NCBI GenBank assembly: GCA_017745295.1
Contig: JAGHZR010000024.1
Location: forward strand, 62,001 to 126,000
Source of the DNA: Novosphingobium sp.
GTDB taxonomy: Bacteria; Pseudomonadota; Alphaproteobacteria; Sphingomonadales; Sphingomonadaceae
Reading direction: 5' to 3'
Length of the DNA stretch: 64,000 bases
Numbering within the stretch: the stretch's first letter is position 1; the number at the start of each line of letters is the position of its first letter. Both the position numbers and the translations under genes were made by a program. The notes beneath the pieces are model-generated. The model saw only the letters and a program-made list of their open reading frames with translations, made no database searches and was not told the DNA's origin. Below are positions 50,542 through 58,369 of this stretch, piece after piece.

Positions 50542-51513
50542 TCAGGGGATCAGCAGCAGCTTGCCGGTGGTTGCGCGGCTTTCCATGTCACGGTGCGCCT
50601 GCGCGGCTTTCGCCAGCGGATAGATGCCGCCGATCCGGACCTTGAGATCGCCGCTCACGACCCAATCGAACAGGCGCCCGGCGTGCTCTCGAAGCAGTTC
50701 GGGGCTAGGGATGTGATCGGAGAAAACCGCGTAACCGAGCTTGATGCTGCGCGGCAGGCTCATGATATCGAGCGGGCCGGGACCGCCCAGGACCGGGCCG
50801 TACCAGCAGAGCGTACCGCTGCGGCGCAAAGAATCGATCGACCCCTGAAATGTCGTCGGCCCGGATCCGTCATAGACCACATGCACCCCTTCGCCGTCGG
50901 TCAGAGCCAGCACTTGCGAAGCGAAATCGCCTTGGGTGTCGACGATGACATGGTCCGCGCCCGCTTCCCTCGCGATCGCCACTTTGTCGGCGCTCGACAC
51001 GCGGCCGATGACTTTCCCTCCGCGCAGCTTGATGATCTGGGTCAGCAGCAGCCCGAGTCCTCCTGCCGCCGCATGGACGAGGGCGACTTCACCGGCTTGC
51101 ACGGGGTGGAAATCGGTGGCGAAATGGCTGGCCGTAAGCCCCTGCATCATGATCGCGGCTGCGGTTCTGTCATCCACGTCGTCAGGGACTTCGACGAGCG
51201 CCGCTGCCGGCAGTACGATCTTCCCTGCATAGCTACCCGGTGCGTAGACCCAGGCGACACGCTGGCCGACTGCCATGGCAACGCCCGGTCCGACTGCGAC
51301 GATCCGTCCCGCGCCTTCCACGCCCAGAATCTTGGGATTGGGCATCTCCGTCCAGGCCATGCCCTGACGCACCCCGATATCCATGAAATTGACGCCGGCA
51401 GCGGCGATCCGGACCACGACCTCTCCTGGTCCGGGCGCCGATGGCGGCTCCGGAACATCCACCAGTTCGAGAACATCCGCGCTTCCCGTTCCGGTCATCA
51501 CGACTGCTTGCAT
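50542..51513 (-). CDS. NADPH:quinone oxidoreductase-like zinc-free MDR protein
   Basis: A 323-residue medium-chain reductase of the quinone oxidoreductase branch. The N-terminal GroES-like domain (PGPGEVVVRIAAAGVNFMDIGVRQG) lacks the structural-zinc cysteines, and the NADPH site is VHAAAGGLGLLLTQIIKLRG near residue 145 (AxxGGxG type). It should reduce quinones or enones. AAGGAAA precedes ATG 51513, and a GAACGATCATTC dyad lies at 51530-51541 just upstream. Arranged head-on with the TetR gene at 51575: both read leftward, so the TetR gene is upstream and may be co-transcribed or separately promoted. Confidence 0.85.
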   Translation of the reverse strand: MQAVVMTGTGSADVLELVDVPEPPSAPGPGEVVVRIAAAGVNFMDIGVRQGMAWTEMPNPKILGVEGAGRIVAVGPGVAMAVGQRVAWVYAPGSYAGKIVLPAAALVEVPDDVDDRTAAAIMMQGLTASHFATDFHPVQAGEVALVHAAAGGLGLLLTQIIKLRGGKVIGRVSSADKVAIAREAGADHVIVDTQGDFASQVLALTDGEGVHVVYDGSGPTTFQGSIDSLRRSGTLCWYGPVLGGPGPLDIMSLPRSIKLGYAVFSDHIPSPELLREHAGRLFDWVVSGDLKVRIGGIYPLAKAAQAHRDMESRATTGKLLLIP

Positions 51514-51529
51514 ATCAGTTTCCTTTATT

Positions 51530-51541
51530 GAACGATCATTC
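51530..51541. promoter_or_regulatory. Operator-like GAACGATCATTC before the quinone oxidoreductase
   Basis: An imperfect 12-base dyad between the TetR stop and the quinone oxidoreductase start. The half-site GAACGATC recurs as GAACGATCGATC at 52164-52175, upstream of the TetR start, which fits autoregulation plus target control by that TetR protein. Confidence 0.5.
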
Positions 51542-51574
51542 TAAAATAGGGCAAATAAAAAGGCGTCCCTGCGT

Positions 51575-52141
51575 CTATCGCAGCGCGCGCAAGGCCAGAT
51601 CGCCCAGCGCCCGCAAGTCTTCGTCACCCGCGCCGGCACGCGCAGCGATCCGCAAACCGGAAAAACTCATGACGATGAAAGAGGCTATCGTGTCGGGCGC
51701 CACATCAGGGGCGACATCACCCTCCGCCTGTGCCCGGGCTATGGTATCAGTCAGGACGGCTCTCATGGCGCGGTCGGCGGCGTCGCGGATGGCGACCAGT
51801 TCCGGTCGGCTACGGCCGAACTCGCAAATCGAGCCGACCCCGAGACAGGCATCCCGCGCATTGGCCACTACCCGATCCACCATCGTCTCAATCCCGTCGA
51901 GAGCACGCGGCTTGCTTTGCAGCATGGCGATATGCTCGCCTGTTTCCTCGGCGGCATATCGGCGCAGCGCCAGCTGGTAGAGCTGCCATTTGTCGCCGAA
52001 CGTGTTGTAGAGACTCTGCCGTCCGATACCCATCGCCTCGACCAGCATGCCGGCTGAAGTACCTTCGAAGCCATGTTCACGGAAAACCGCCATAGCTGCA
52101 CCCAGCGCCTTGTCCTGATCAAATTCCCTCGGTCTTGCCAT
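51575..52141 (-). CDS. TetR/AcrR-family transcriptional regulator
   Basis: A 188-residue repressor. It begins ARPREFDQDKALGAAMAVFREHGFEGTS, with helix-turn-helix GMLVEAMGIGRQSLYNTFGDKWQLY around residues 28-52, a hallmark of the AcrR branch linked to quinone or electrophile responses. A Cys near residue 90 (GVGSICEFGRS) could sense electrophiles. ATG 52141 gives the usual MARPREF N-terminus; the frame is open 12 codons upstream without a ribosome-binding site. GAACGATC half-sites lie before this gene and before the quinone oxidoreductase. Confidence 0.85.
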   Translation of the reverse strand: MARPREFDQDKALGAAMAVFREHGFEGTSAGMLVEAMGIGRQSLYNTFGDKWQLYQLALRRYAAEETGEHIAMLQSKPRALDGIETMVDRVVANARDACLGVGSICEFGRSRPELVAIRDAADRAMRAVLTDTIARAQAEGDVAPDVAPDTIASFIVMSFSGLRIAARAGAGDEDLRALGDLALRALR

Positions 52142-52163
52142 GATGTTCGAGATAGGGGTTATG

Positions 52164-52175
52164 GAACGATCGATC
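52164..52175. promoter_or_regulatory. GAACGATCGATC element upstream of the TetR gene
   Basis: Shares the GAACGATC half-site with 51530-51541, 22 bases before the TetR start codon. It also contains the 8-base palindrome CGATCGAT-like core, so chance occurrence in GC-rich DNA cannot be excluded. Confidence 0.4.
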
Positions 52176-52231
52176 AAGTATAATCGCGTGGATGCAAGCC
52201 TATGCCAGGGATACCGCCTGAACGGGCGGGC

Positions 52232-52483
52232 TCAATGGGCCGCGTTCCGCTCCGCATTGAGCCGCTCGACAAGTTTTTCGATCTCGTCGGGATTGAGAAT
52301 CCACGTGCGGGTCTTGCGGCCTTCGCGGAACACGGGGCGCGTCAACAGGATGCGCGCCTGCTCCTTGGCGAAAGGCTTGAAGAGCGAGAAGTGCATCACG
52401 CATTCGAGCATCGACCCGATTACCGGCGTCTTGCCATCCAGATCGATCAGCGTTGCGGGATGGTCCCAGGGAATGTTCATCAT
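52232..52483 (-). CDS. Small conserved-looking protein of unknown function
   Basis: An 83-residue soluble protein, not recognised. It reads as a coherent protein: WDHPATLIDLDGKTPVIGSM, ECVMHFSLFKPFAKEQARIL, then a basic stretch FREGRKTRTWILNPDEIEKL and a charged helical end. No signal peptide, membrane segment or catalytic motif. AGGAGCG precedes the tandem ATG ATG at 52483/52480, supporting expression. It stands alone between a TetR gene and the ClC gene; an anti-sigma-like or stress adaptor role would be a guess. Confidence 0.6.
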   Translation of the reverse strand: MMNIPWDHPATLIDLDGKTPVIGSMLECVMHFSLFKPFAKEQARILLTRPVFREGRKTRTWILNPDEIEKLVERLNAERNAAH

Positions 52484-53035
52484 GGAGCGCTCCTATCGCG
52501 GTTCACGCAGACTTGCCACTCCAGCCCCGCCCATCCCGATCGCAGCCGACGAAAGCCCCCTCACCCCGGACGAACTGCCGAAGCTGAAAGGCCTGTTCAA
52601 CATGTTCAGCATCAAGCTGGACAAATGCGGGGAGCATACCGAAAGCTTGGCCATGGCTGCCGCCGCGCGAGAGGCGGAGCTTGGCGGTCAGGTCTGCGAT
52701 CTCGTGGATCTCGACGGACCGTTGTTTGTTGAGCAGGATCGCAAGCCGGGCGCCTGCTTTTCCCTGCTCTCCGCCATCGCTGTCGTCGCGGCTGTGCTTC
52801 TGTATCTTCTTGATCGCGCCGTTCGCCGCGTGGACCGGTCCTGGACTGTCTGACACCCCCATTTCCGGCGGAAACGCCGCGCCGGGTTCTCGTTTTTCGG
52901 GCACCGACTTGGCAAGCAGCGGTCGTTCTGCTGTTGCCGACTTGCGCGCCCGAACAGGTGGACAGGCCCTGTTATGGCCTGCAATAGAGCGAGGCGCCCC
53001 AACCTTTGCTGCTGCCCGTAGAGAGTTCCTTCACC
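52484..53035. other. Intergenic region, no convincing gene
   Basis: About 550 bases before the ClC gene. Open frames on both strands lack family-like sequence. A rightward frame from about 52480 to 52853 ends in a hydrophobic stretch (LLSAIAVVAAVLLYLL) and is the only one I would re-examine; it has no clear ribosome-binding site. The ClC promoter should lie near the right end. Confidence 0.4.
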
Positions 53036-54349
53036 GTGATCATACCGAATCGCCTGTTGCCACGACATATCCGCGTGGCGCTACGCCGACACGGTCCGGA
53101 AGCGCTGGTCTGGCGGCGCCGGGTCGCGATCGTGGGCGGGGCCATTCTGGTGGGTCTCGTGGCGTTGGTCTTCGCGGAGATGGCGGACCGCGCAAACGCC
53201 TTGTTCCACCTCTTCGCGGACCGTTGGTGGTGGGCGCCGCTGATCGCGACGCCGGCGGGTTTTGCCATCATCGCCTGGCTTACCTTGCGCTTTGCCCCTC
53301 TGGCGAAAGGGTCCGGCATTCCGCAGGTCATGGCCGCGACCAAGAACCCGGAAGGATCGCTTGCGACATTGGTATCCGCCCGCGCGGCGGTCGCGAAGTT
53401 TTTCCTGACGATCGGCGGACTGCTCGTCGGCGCCTCGGTCGGGCGTGAGGGACCGACGGTTCAAATTGCCGCAGCCATCATGGGCCGCATGCACCGCATG
53501 CTGCGCGTTCCGTTGCGATCGTCGGTCTACATTGCAGGCGGCGCGGCGGGCGTTGCCGCCGCGTTCAACACGCCGCTTGCCGGTGTCGCCTTCGCCATCG
53601 AGGAACTGGCGGCAGCGTATGAGCAGCGCATGACGCTGCTTGTCATGGCCGCCGTGCTGATTGCGGGCATGGTCAGCCTGGGAATCGCCGGCGACTACAT
53701 CTATTTCGGCGCCATGCGGCAGACCCTTGGGTTCCAGCAGGCCCTTATTGCCACGCCGGTTGCCGGAATTCTCGGTGGTATCGCCGGCGGAGCGTTTTCG
53801 CGCCTCATGCTTTCGGCGGGGACCACGGCGATCCGGCCGATGGTCTGGCTTCGCGCCCACCCGATCCTGTTCGCCACGCTATGCGGCGCGGTGGTCGCCG
53901 TGCTCGGCGTCTCGACCGGGCTGACCTGGGGGACCGGCTACGATACCGCCCATGGCATCATCGCGGGCAATGCCGTACCGATCTGGTTCGGCGCAGCCAA
54001 GTTCGTCACGACGCTGGCGACCGCGGTTTCCGGCATTCCCGGCGGCATCTTCGCGCCGTCGCTTTCCATCGGCGCCGGCATCGGCGATCTGCTGCGCGGG
54101 ATTTTTCCCGGCTATCCCTCCGGAGCCATTGTGCTCCTCGGCATGGTCGCCTATTTTACGGGCGTCGTCCGGGCGCCTCTCACGGCAGTCATCATCATCT
54201 CGGAGACCACCGCCAGCCGGGGTCTCATGATGCCTCTTCTGGCCTCGGCGCTGATTGGCGATTTTGCGGCCCAATTCGTCTGCAAGGAAAAGCTCTACCA
54301 CGGACTGTCGCAGCGGTTCCTGCTGAAAGCAGGCCCGAAAGCAGGATAG
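53036..54349 (+). CDS. ClC-family chloride/proton antiporter or channel
   Basis: A 437-residue membrane protein with the three ClC selectivity motifs: KGSGIPQV, GREGPTVQ (the gating Glu of E. coli ClC-ec1 is in GREGP) and GIPGGIFAPSLSIGAGIG. The retained gating Glu fits an exchanger or gated channel; the GSGIP motif ends in Gln instead of the common Glu or Pro-Glu. No C-terminal CBS domains, as in short bacterial ClCs. Start uncertain: GTG 53036 is used here, with TTG 53006 as an alternative; no ATG precedes the first helix. Stands alone; role may be acid resistance or anion homeostasis. Confidence 0.88.
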   Translation: MIIPNRLLPRHIRVALRRHGPEALVWRRRVAIVGGAILVGLVALVFAEMADRANALFHLFADRWWWAPLIATPAGFAIIAWLTLRFAPLAKGSGIPQVMAATKNPEGSLATLVSARAAVAKFFLTIGGLLVGASVGREGPTVQIAAAIMGRMHRMLRVPLRSSVYIAGGAAGVAAAFNTPLAGVAFAIEELAAAYEQRMTLLVMAAVLIAGMVSLGIAGDYIYFGAMRQTLGFQQALIATPVAGILGGIAGGAFSRLMLSAGTTAIRPMVWLRAHPILFATLCGAVVAVLGVSTGLTWGTGYDTAHGIIAGNAVPIWFGAAKFVTTLATAVSGIPGGIFAPSLSIGAGIGDLLRGIFPGYPSGAIVLLGMVAYFTGVVRAPLTAVIIISETTASRGLMMPLLASALIGDFAAQFVCKEKLYHGLSQRFLLKAGPKAG

Positions 54350-54422
54350 CGGCGCAGACGGCGATCAGGCACCGTTCATCCCGTCGTGCTAGCATCGTTC
54401 CATCTCGGCAAAGGACCGTTCG

Positions 54423-55352
54423 ATGCTGATCGTGAACACACCTGACCTCAGCGACCGCGATGTCACCGATCATGGCCTCTATTTGAAACGGCGGCAGTTC
54501 ATTGCCGGTGCCGCCGGTCTCGGCCTCGCCGCATGCAGCGGAAGCAACCCGGCTTCGGCGGCCTCGCTCAAGTTCAAACCCAACCGAATGCCCATCGACG
54601 AAACCCGGACACCGCTTGGCGATGTGACCAGCTATAACAACTTCTACGAGTTCGGGACCGGCAAGGAAGACCCGGCGAAATATGCGGGAATGATGCGCAC
54701 CCGCCCCTGGACCATCGTGATCGACGGTCTTTGCGACCGGCCCGGTCGCTACGCCATCGACGATCTCATCAAGCGCTTTCCGTTGGAAGAACGGATCTAT
54801 CGCATGCGCTGCGTCGAGGCCTGGTCGATGGTAATCCCATGGGTAGGATTTCCCCTTGCCAGCCTTATCAAGGCGGTCGGCCCCCAGAGCGGGGCGAAAT
54901 TCGTCGCTTTCGAAACGCTGCGCGATCCGCGCCAGATGCCGGGGCAGAGAGGCTCGGTGATCCAGTGGCCCTATCGCGAAGGCCTGCGCCTGGACGAAGC
55001 GCTTCATCCGCTTACCTTGCTGGCGGTCGGGCTTTATGGCCAGACCCTGCCCAATCAGAACGGCGCGCCCATCCGGCTGGTTGTGCCCTGGAAGTACGGG
55101 TTCAAGGGCATCAAGTCGATCGTACGCATCCGTTTCACCGACAAGCGCCCGCAGACCAGTTGGCAGATGCTGGCCCCGCGCGAATACGGGTTCTATGCCA
55201 ATGTGAATCCCGCCGTGGATCATCCGCGCTGGTCGCAGGCGAAAGAGCGCCGCATTGGCGAATTCTTCCGCCGCAAGACCTTGCCTTTCAACGGCTATGG
55301 CGAGCAGGTGGCGGGTCTCTATCGCGGGCTCGACCCGCGCCAGCTTTACTGA
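54423..55352 (+). CDS. msrP: Protein-methionine-sulfoxide reductase catalytic subunit MsrP
   Basis: A 309-residue periplasmic molybdopterin enzyme that repairs oxidised methionines. Tat signal KRRQFIAGAAGLGLAACSG lies near residue 22. The molybdenum-ligand Cys is in YRMRCVEAWSMVIPWVG (about residue 140), and the family segments SYNNFYEFGTGKEDPAK and LVVPWKYGFKGIKSIVRI are present. AAAGGA precedes ATG 54423. Its stop overlaps the msrQ start as TGATG, the usual msrPQ organisation. Electrons come from MsrQ. Confidence 0.95.
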   Translation: MLIVNTPDLSDRDVTDHGLYLKRRQFIAGAAGLGLAACSGSNPASAASLKFKPNRMPIDETRTPLGDVTSYNNFYEFGTGKEDPAKYAGMMRTRPWTIVIDGLCDRPGRYAIDDLIKRFPLEERIYRMRCVEAWSMVIPWVGFPLASLIKAVGPQSGAKFVAFETLRDPRQMPGQRGSVIQWPYREGLRLDEALHPLTLLAVGLYGQTLPNQNGAPIRLVVPWKYGFKGIKSIVRIRFTDKRPQTSWQMLAPREYGFYANVNPAVDHPRWSQAKERRIGEFFRRKTLPFNGYGEQVAGLYRGLDPRQLY

Positions 55353-55981
55353 TGGGGCGGGAAAAGCGACCCATGCGCGCGCGCGTGGAATCTGCACTTG
55401 TCTGGCTCCTGTGCGCGGCCCCGTTGCTGCTGATCCTGGCATGGGGCTTCACCGGCGATCTTACCGCCAATCCGGTCGAGTTCGTATTGCGCGACCTCGG
55501 GCTTTGGGGCCTGCGCTTCCTGTGCCTGACACTGGCGGTAACGCTGCTCGCAAAGTATGGCAGGATGCCGCGCCTGATGCGCTATCGGCGCCGTATCGGT
55601 CTATGGGCGTTTGCCTATGTCACCCTTCATCTTCTGACCTACGTGGTGATTGCCCACGAATTCGACTGGGCCGAAATCGCGACCGACATCGCCAAACGCC
55701 CCTACATCACCATCGGCATGGGGGCCTTTGCCCTCTTGGTGCCCCTCGCCGTGACGTCAGCCAATGCCGTGCGGCGCAAGATGTCGCCAAGGGCTTGGCG
55801 AAAACTTCACCGCCTGGTCTACCTGATCGCGATCATGGGGGTGATCCATTACTTCCTGCTGGTGAAGGCCGATACCAGCAGCCCTCTGCTCTATGGGGGA
55901 ATTGTGCTTGTTCTGCTGGCGGCGCGGATGCCGCTCGGGTCTCTGTTCAAAGGCGCGGGAAACCGGGCTGTTCAGCGATAG
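55352..55981 (+). CDS. msrQ: Haem-binding membrane subunit MsrQ
   Basis: A 209-residue six-helix membrane protein carrying haem b that delivers quinol electrons to MsrP. Helices include WLLCAAPLLLILAWGF, LWGLRFLCLTLAVTLLA and LHRLVYLIAIMGVIHYFLLV. Haem-ligand His residues are in AYVTLHLLTYVV, WRKLHRLVY and GVIHYFL. ATG 55352 overlaps the msrP stop; ATG 55373 follows a G-rich site and is an alternative start. Confidence 0.92.
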   Translation: MGREKRPMRARVESALVWLLCAAPLLLILAWGFTGDLTANPVEFVLRDLGLWGLRFLCLTLAVTLLAKYGRMPRLMRYRRRIGLWAFAYVTLHLLTYVVIAHEFDWAEIATDIAKRPYITIGMGAFALLVPLAVTSANAVRRKMSPRAWRKLHRLVYLIAIMGVIHYFLLVKADTSSPLLYGGIVLVLLAARMPLGSLFKGAGNRAVQR

Positions 55982-56168
55982 TCTGTCAGGAAATGAGGCG
56001 CGCCGCACCGCAAACCGAAATCGGCGGCGGAATGACCGGGATTGCTCCGTGTCGATGGGCGCGGCCCTGGCATCCTGACCATAGAGATCGATTGCGAGCC
56101 TGATACGCGGCAACCGCCCTGCCTCGATCCACGCTCTTCGGCGTCGGGAGATCGCCCTTTGGAAGCCG

Positions 56169-58289
56169 TCATCCCGGCGTCGCCGGGTCCGAAGCTACCG
56201 CTCCGATGGCCGGATCGGTGACAGGAAGCCAGGTCCCGTCGACCCGGCCCGCCAGTCTACGCCTGAACTCGGGATGCGCCGGTTGGTATATCGCAAGATC
56301 ATACCAACCGCCCGTCGCTTCCAGGCTCCAACGACACGAGCCACCTTCGGCAGGCAATGCGCATGGCTGGTGATGCTGGGCATATGCGAGAGGCTCGATC
56401 CGCCAGACGCCGTTACCGGGAGCCACGGCGATCCGAAATTCGCCCCCGGCGGCGCTCCAGTCCAGCTTCTCAGTCTGATGGGCGGTTTCCCGAGTGCCGA
56501 CGAATTCCCGATGGAACCCGGCGGGGCCGCGAACCCACAAGTCATACCGACCGTCCTTTGCCGCCAGTGACCATTCGCCCCTGAGCGACCGCCCCGGCGT
56601 CACCGTGTACCGGCGGGGAATGGCCGCGAGATCGAGACGGTCGTAGACGTGAAAGACCGCGCCCATGGGCCCTTGCGCCGAAAATTCCAGAGCTATCGTG
56701 CTTTTCGCCAAGTCGATGGTGTCAACGACTTCCAGAGCATAGCCGAGAGGGCGTGATCGGCGCAGCCCCCTCGCCTGAATCGGACGCACGCCATTATCCG
56801 GTGCCGTCGGGTCCGGTTGGCCGACTATGGCCCGCGCCCGGTCGCGCAATTCGACAGTGGCCGGCAGTCTTGCCCGCGCGCGATTGGGATGCGCGAAGTC
56901 GAAAGCGCGGGTCATGTCGCCGCAGATCGCGCGCCGCCAGGCGGAGATGTTAGGCTCCATCACGCCGAAACGCGTCTCGACGAAGCGCAGGATCGACGTG
57001 TGGTCGCAGACTTCGGAATGGACCCATCCCCCGCGCGACCAGGGCGACAGGATATAGGTCGGAACCCGGGGGCCGAGGCCATAGGGACGGCCGCGATAGA
57101 CCTGCTCGTCGCCTGCGGCCCAGTCGCTTTCGATCCGGTGGTACTCGCCCTCGGTGGAGACGGTGCTGGCGCCTGCGAAACCGCCCGGCAGCGCCGGATC
57201 GGGCGATGGCGGGGCCGGAGGCGGGACATGGTCGAAGAAGCCGTCGTTTTCATCGAAAGTGACGAACAGGACCGTTCGCGCCCAGACTTCGGGATCGGCC
57301 GTCAGCGCATCGATGACCTGGCTGGTATAGGCCGCACCCTGTGCCGGGCTCGATGGGCCGGGATGTTCCGAACCTTCCGCCGTGCCGACGATCCAGGAGA
57401 CTTGCGGCAACCGGCCGCCCAGCACGTCCTCGCGCAGTTGCTGGAGGGTGCGGGTCGTCAGCGCCTTGTCGCGCAAGGCCGCGCGAGACCCCGGTTCCCG
57501 GCGATAGGCGGCGCGATATTGCGTGAAGTTGGCGAGCGGATTGTCGCCGAAGTTGTCGGCCATGTCCTGATAATGACCCCAGCTCACTCCGGCATCCTCA
57601 AGGCGCTCGGGATAGGTCTTCCACCAGAAGCGGGGATGCGCGCTTTCCGGCTTGCTGAGGTCGTCGTCCACGTTGTCGATCGCCGGGCCGCCCGCCAGCG
57701 CGTGGGGATCGTTGGTGCCGGTCCACAAGTAGAGCCGGTTGCTGTTCGTCCCGGTCTGGATCGAGCAATGATAGGCATCGCAAAGCGTGAAGGCTTCGGC
57801 CATGGCCCATTGGAAGGGAATGTCTTCCTGCGTGTAGCAGGCCATGGAACGCTCGGTCTTCGCTTCCGGCCAGTGGGCCATGCGCCCATGATCCCAGGCG
57901 GCCTGCGCGTTCGGCCAATGATGCGGCGTGCCCTTCATCCTCATCAGGTCGAAATTCTCCCGCGTCGAGAGATGGAAGGGCCGGATCACGCGCGGATTGG
58001 CCGCGCTGCCGTCGCGCTGGTCCCACACGTTCATCGGCGAGCCGTCGGATGCCGGTGGGACGGGAATGGGAAAACGATCCCCGAAGCCGCAAACGCCCGG
58101 CATCGTTCCGAAATAGTGGTCGAAGCCCCGGTTCTCCTGCATCAGGATCACGATGTGCTGGACATCTTCGATCGTGCCCGAGCGCCGCGCCGCCGGGATC
58201 GCCGCCGCGCGCGCCAGCGATGCCGGCAGCCCGGCCAGAGCGGCGGCACCCAGGCCGCGATGGAGAAGCGAACGACGGTCGAGGGGCAT
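56169..58289 (-). CDS. Phosphocholine-specific phospholipase C
   Basis: A 706-residue secreted phosphoesterase of the acid phosphatase/phospholipase C superfamily. Tat signal PLDRRSLLHRGLGAAALAGLP at the N-terminus; catalytic region HIVILMQENRGFDHYFGTMPG with the metal-binding Glu-Asn, SWIVGTAEGSEHPGPSSP, FVTFDENDGFFDHVPPP and CDHTSILRFVETRFG. Two C-terminal DUF756-type beta domains (about residues 500-700) fit the PlcN/PlcH layout. ATG 58289 follows AAGGA. It releases phosphocholine or phosphoethanolamine from lipids, and sits downstream of alkaline phosphatase and a TonB receptor in a phosphate-scavenging group. Confidence 0.92.
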   Translation of the reverse strand: MPLDRRSLLHRGLGAAALAGLPASLARAAAIPAARRSGTIEDVQHIVILMQENRGFDHYFGTMPGVCGFGDRFPIPVPPASDGSPMNVWDQRDGSAANPRVIRPFHLSTRENFDLMRMKGTPHHWPNAQAAWDHGRMAHWPEAKTERSMACYTQEDIPFQWAMAEAFTLCDAYHCSIQTGTNSNRLYLWTGTNDPHALAGGPAIDNVDDDLSKPESAHPRFWWKTYPERLEDAGVSWGHYQDMADNFGDNPLANFTQYRAAYRREPGSRAALRDKALTTRTLQQLREDVLGGRLPQVSWIVGTAEGSEHPGPSSPAQGAAYTSQVIDALTADPEVWARTVLFVTFDENDGFFDHVPPPAPPSPDPALPGGFAGASTVSTEGEYHRIESDWAAGDEQVYRGRPYGLGPRVPTYILSPWSRGGWVHSEVCDHTSILRFVETRFGVMEPNISAWRRAICGDMTRAFDFAHPNRARARLPATVELRDRARAIVGQPDPTAPDNGVRPIQARGLRRSRPLGYALEVVDTIDLAKSTIALEFSAQGPMGAVFHVYDRLDLAAIPRRYTVTPGRSLRGEWSLAAKDGRYDLWVRGPAGFHREFVGTRETAHQTEKLDWSAAGGEFRIAVAPGNGVWRIEPLAYAQHHQPCALPAEGGSCRWSLEATGGWYDLAIYQPAHPEFRRRLAGRVDGTWLPVTDPAIGAVASDPATPG

Positions 58290-58329
58290 CGGGGGATTCC
58301 TTGGGCGGTCTTTGCACGGCAGCGATAGG

Positions 58330-58365
58330 GCAAGGTCCGGCCATCGGCAGACGACCGGACCTTGC
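58330..58365. terminator. Long perfect stem-loop between alkaline phosphatase and phospholipase C
   Basis: GCAAGGTCCGG and CCGGACCTTGC form an 11-base perfect stem around a 14-base loop in the 80-base intergenic space. No U-tract follows on the transcribed (minus) strand, so it may be an mRNA stabiliser or a Rho-assisted stop that lowers phospholipase expression relative to alkaline phosphatase. Confidence 0.55.
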
Positions 58366-58369
58366 GGGC

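Noticed and set aside
52503..52904. A 133-codon leftward frame before the ClC gene
   Set aside because: No ribosome-binding site or recognisable family; it overlaps other equally poor frames in the same stretch.
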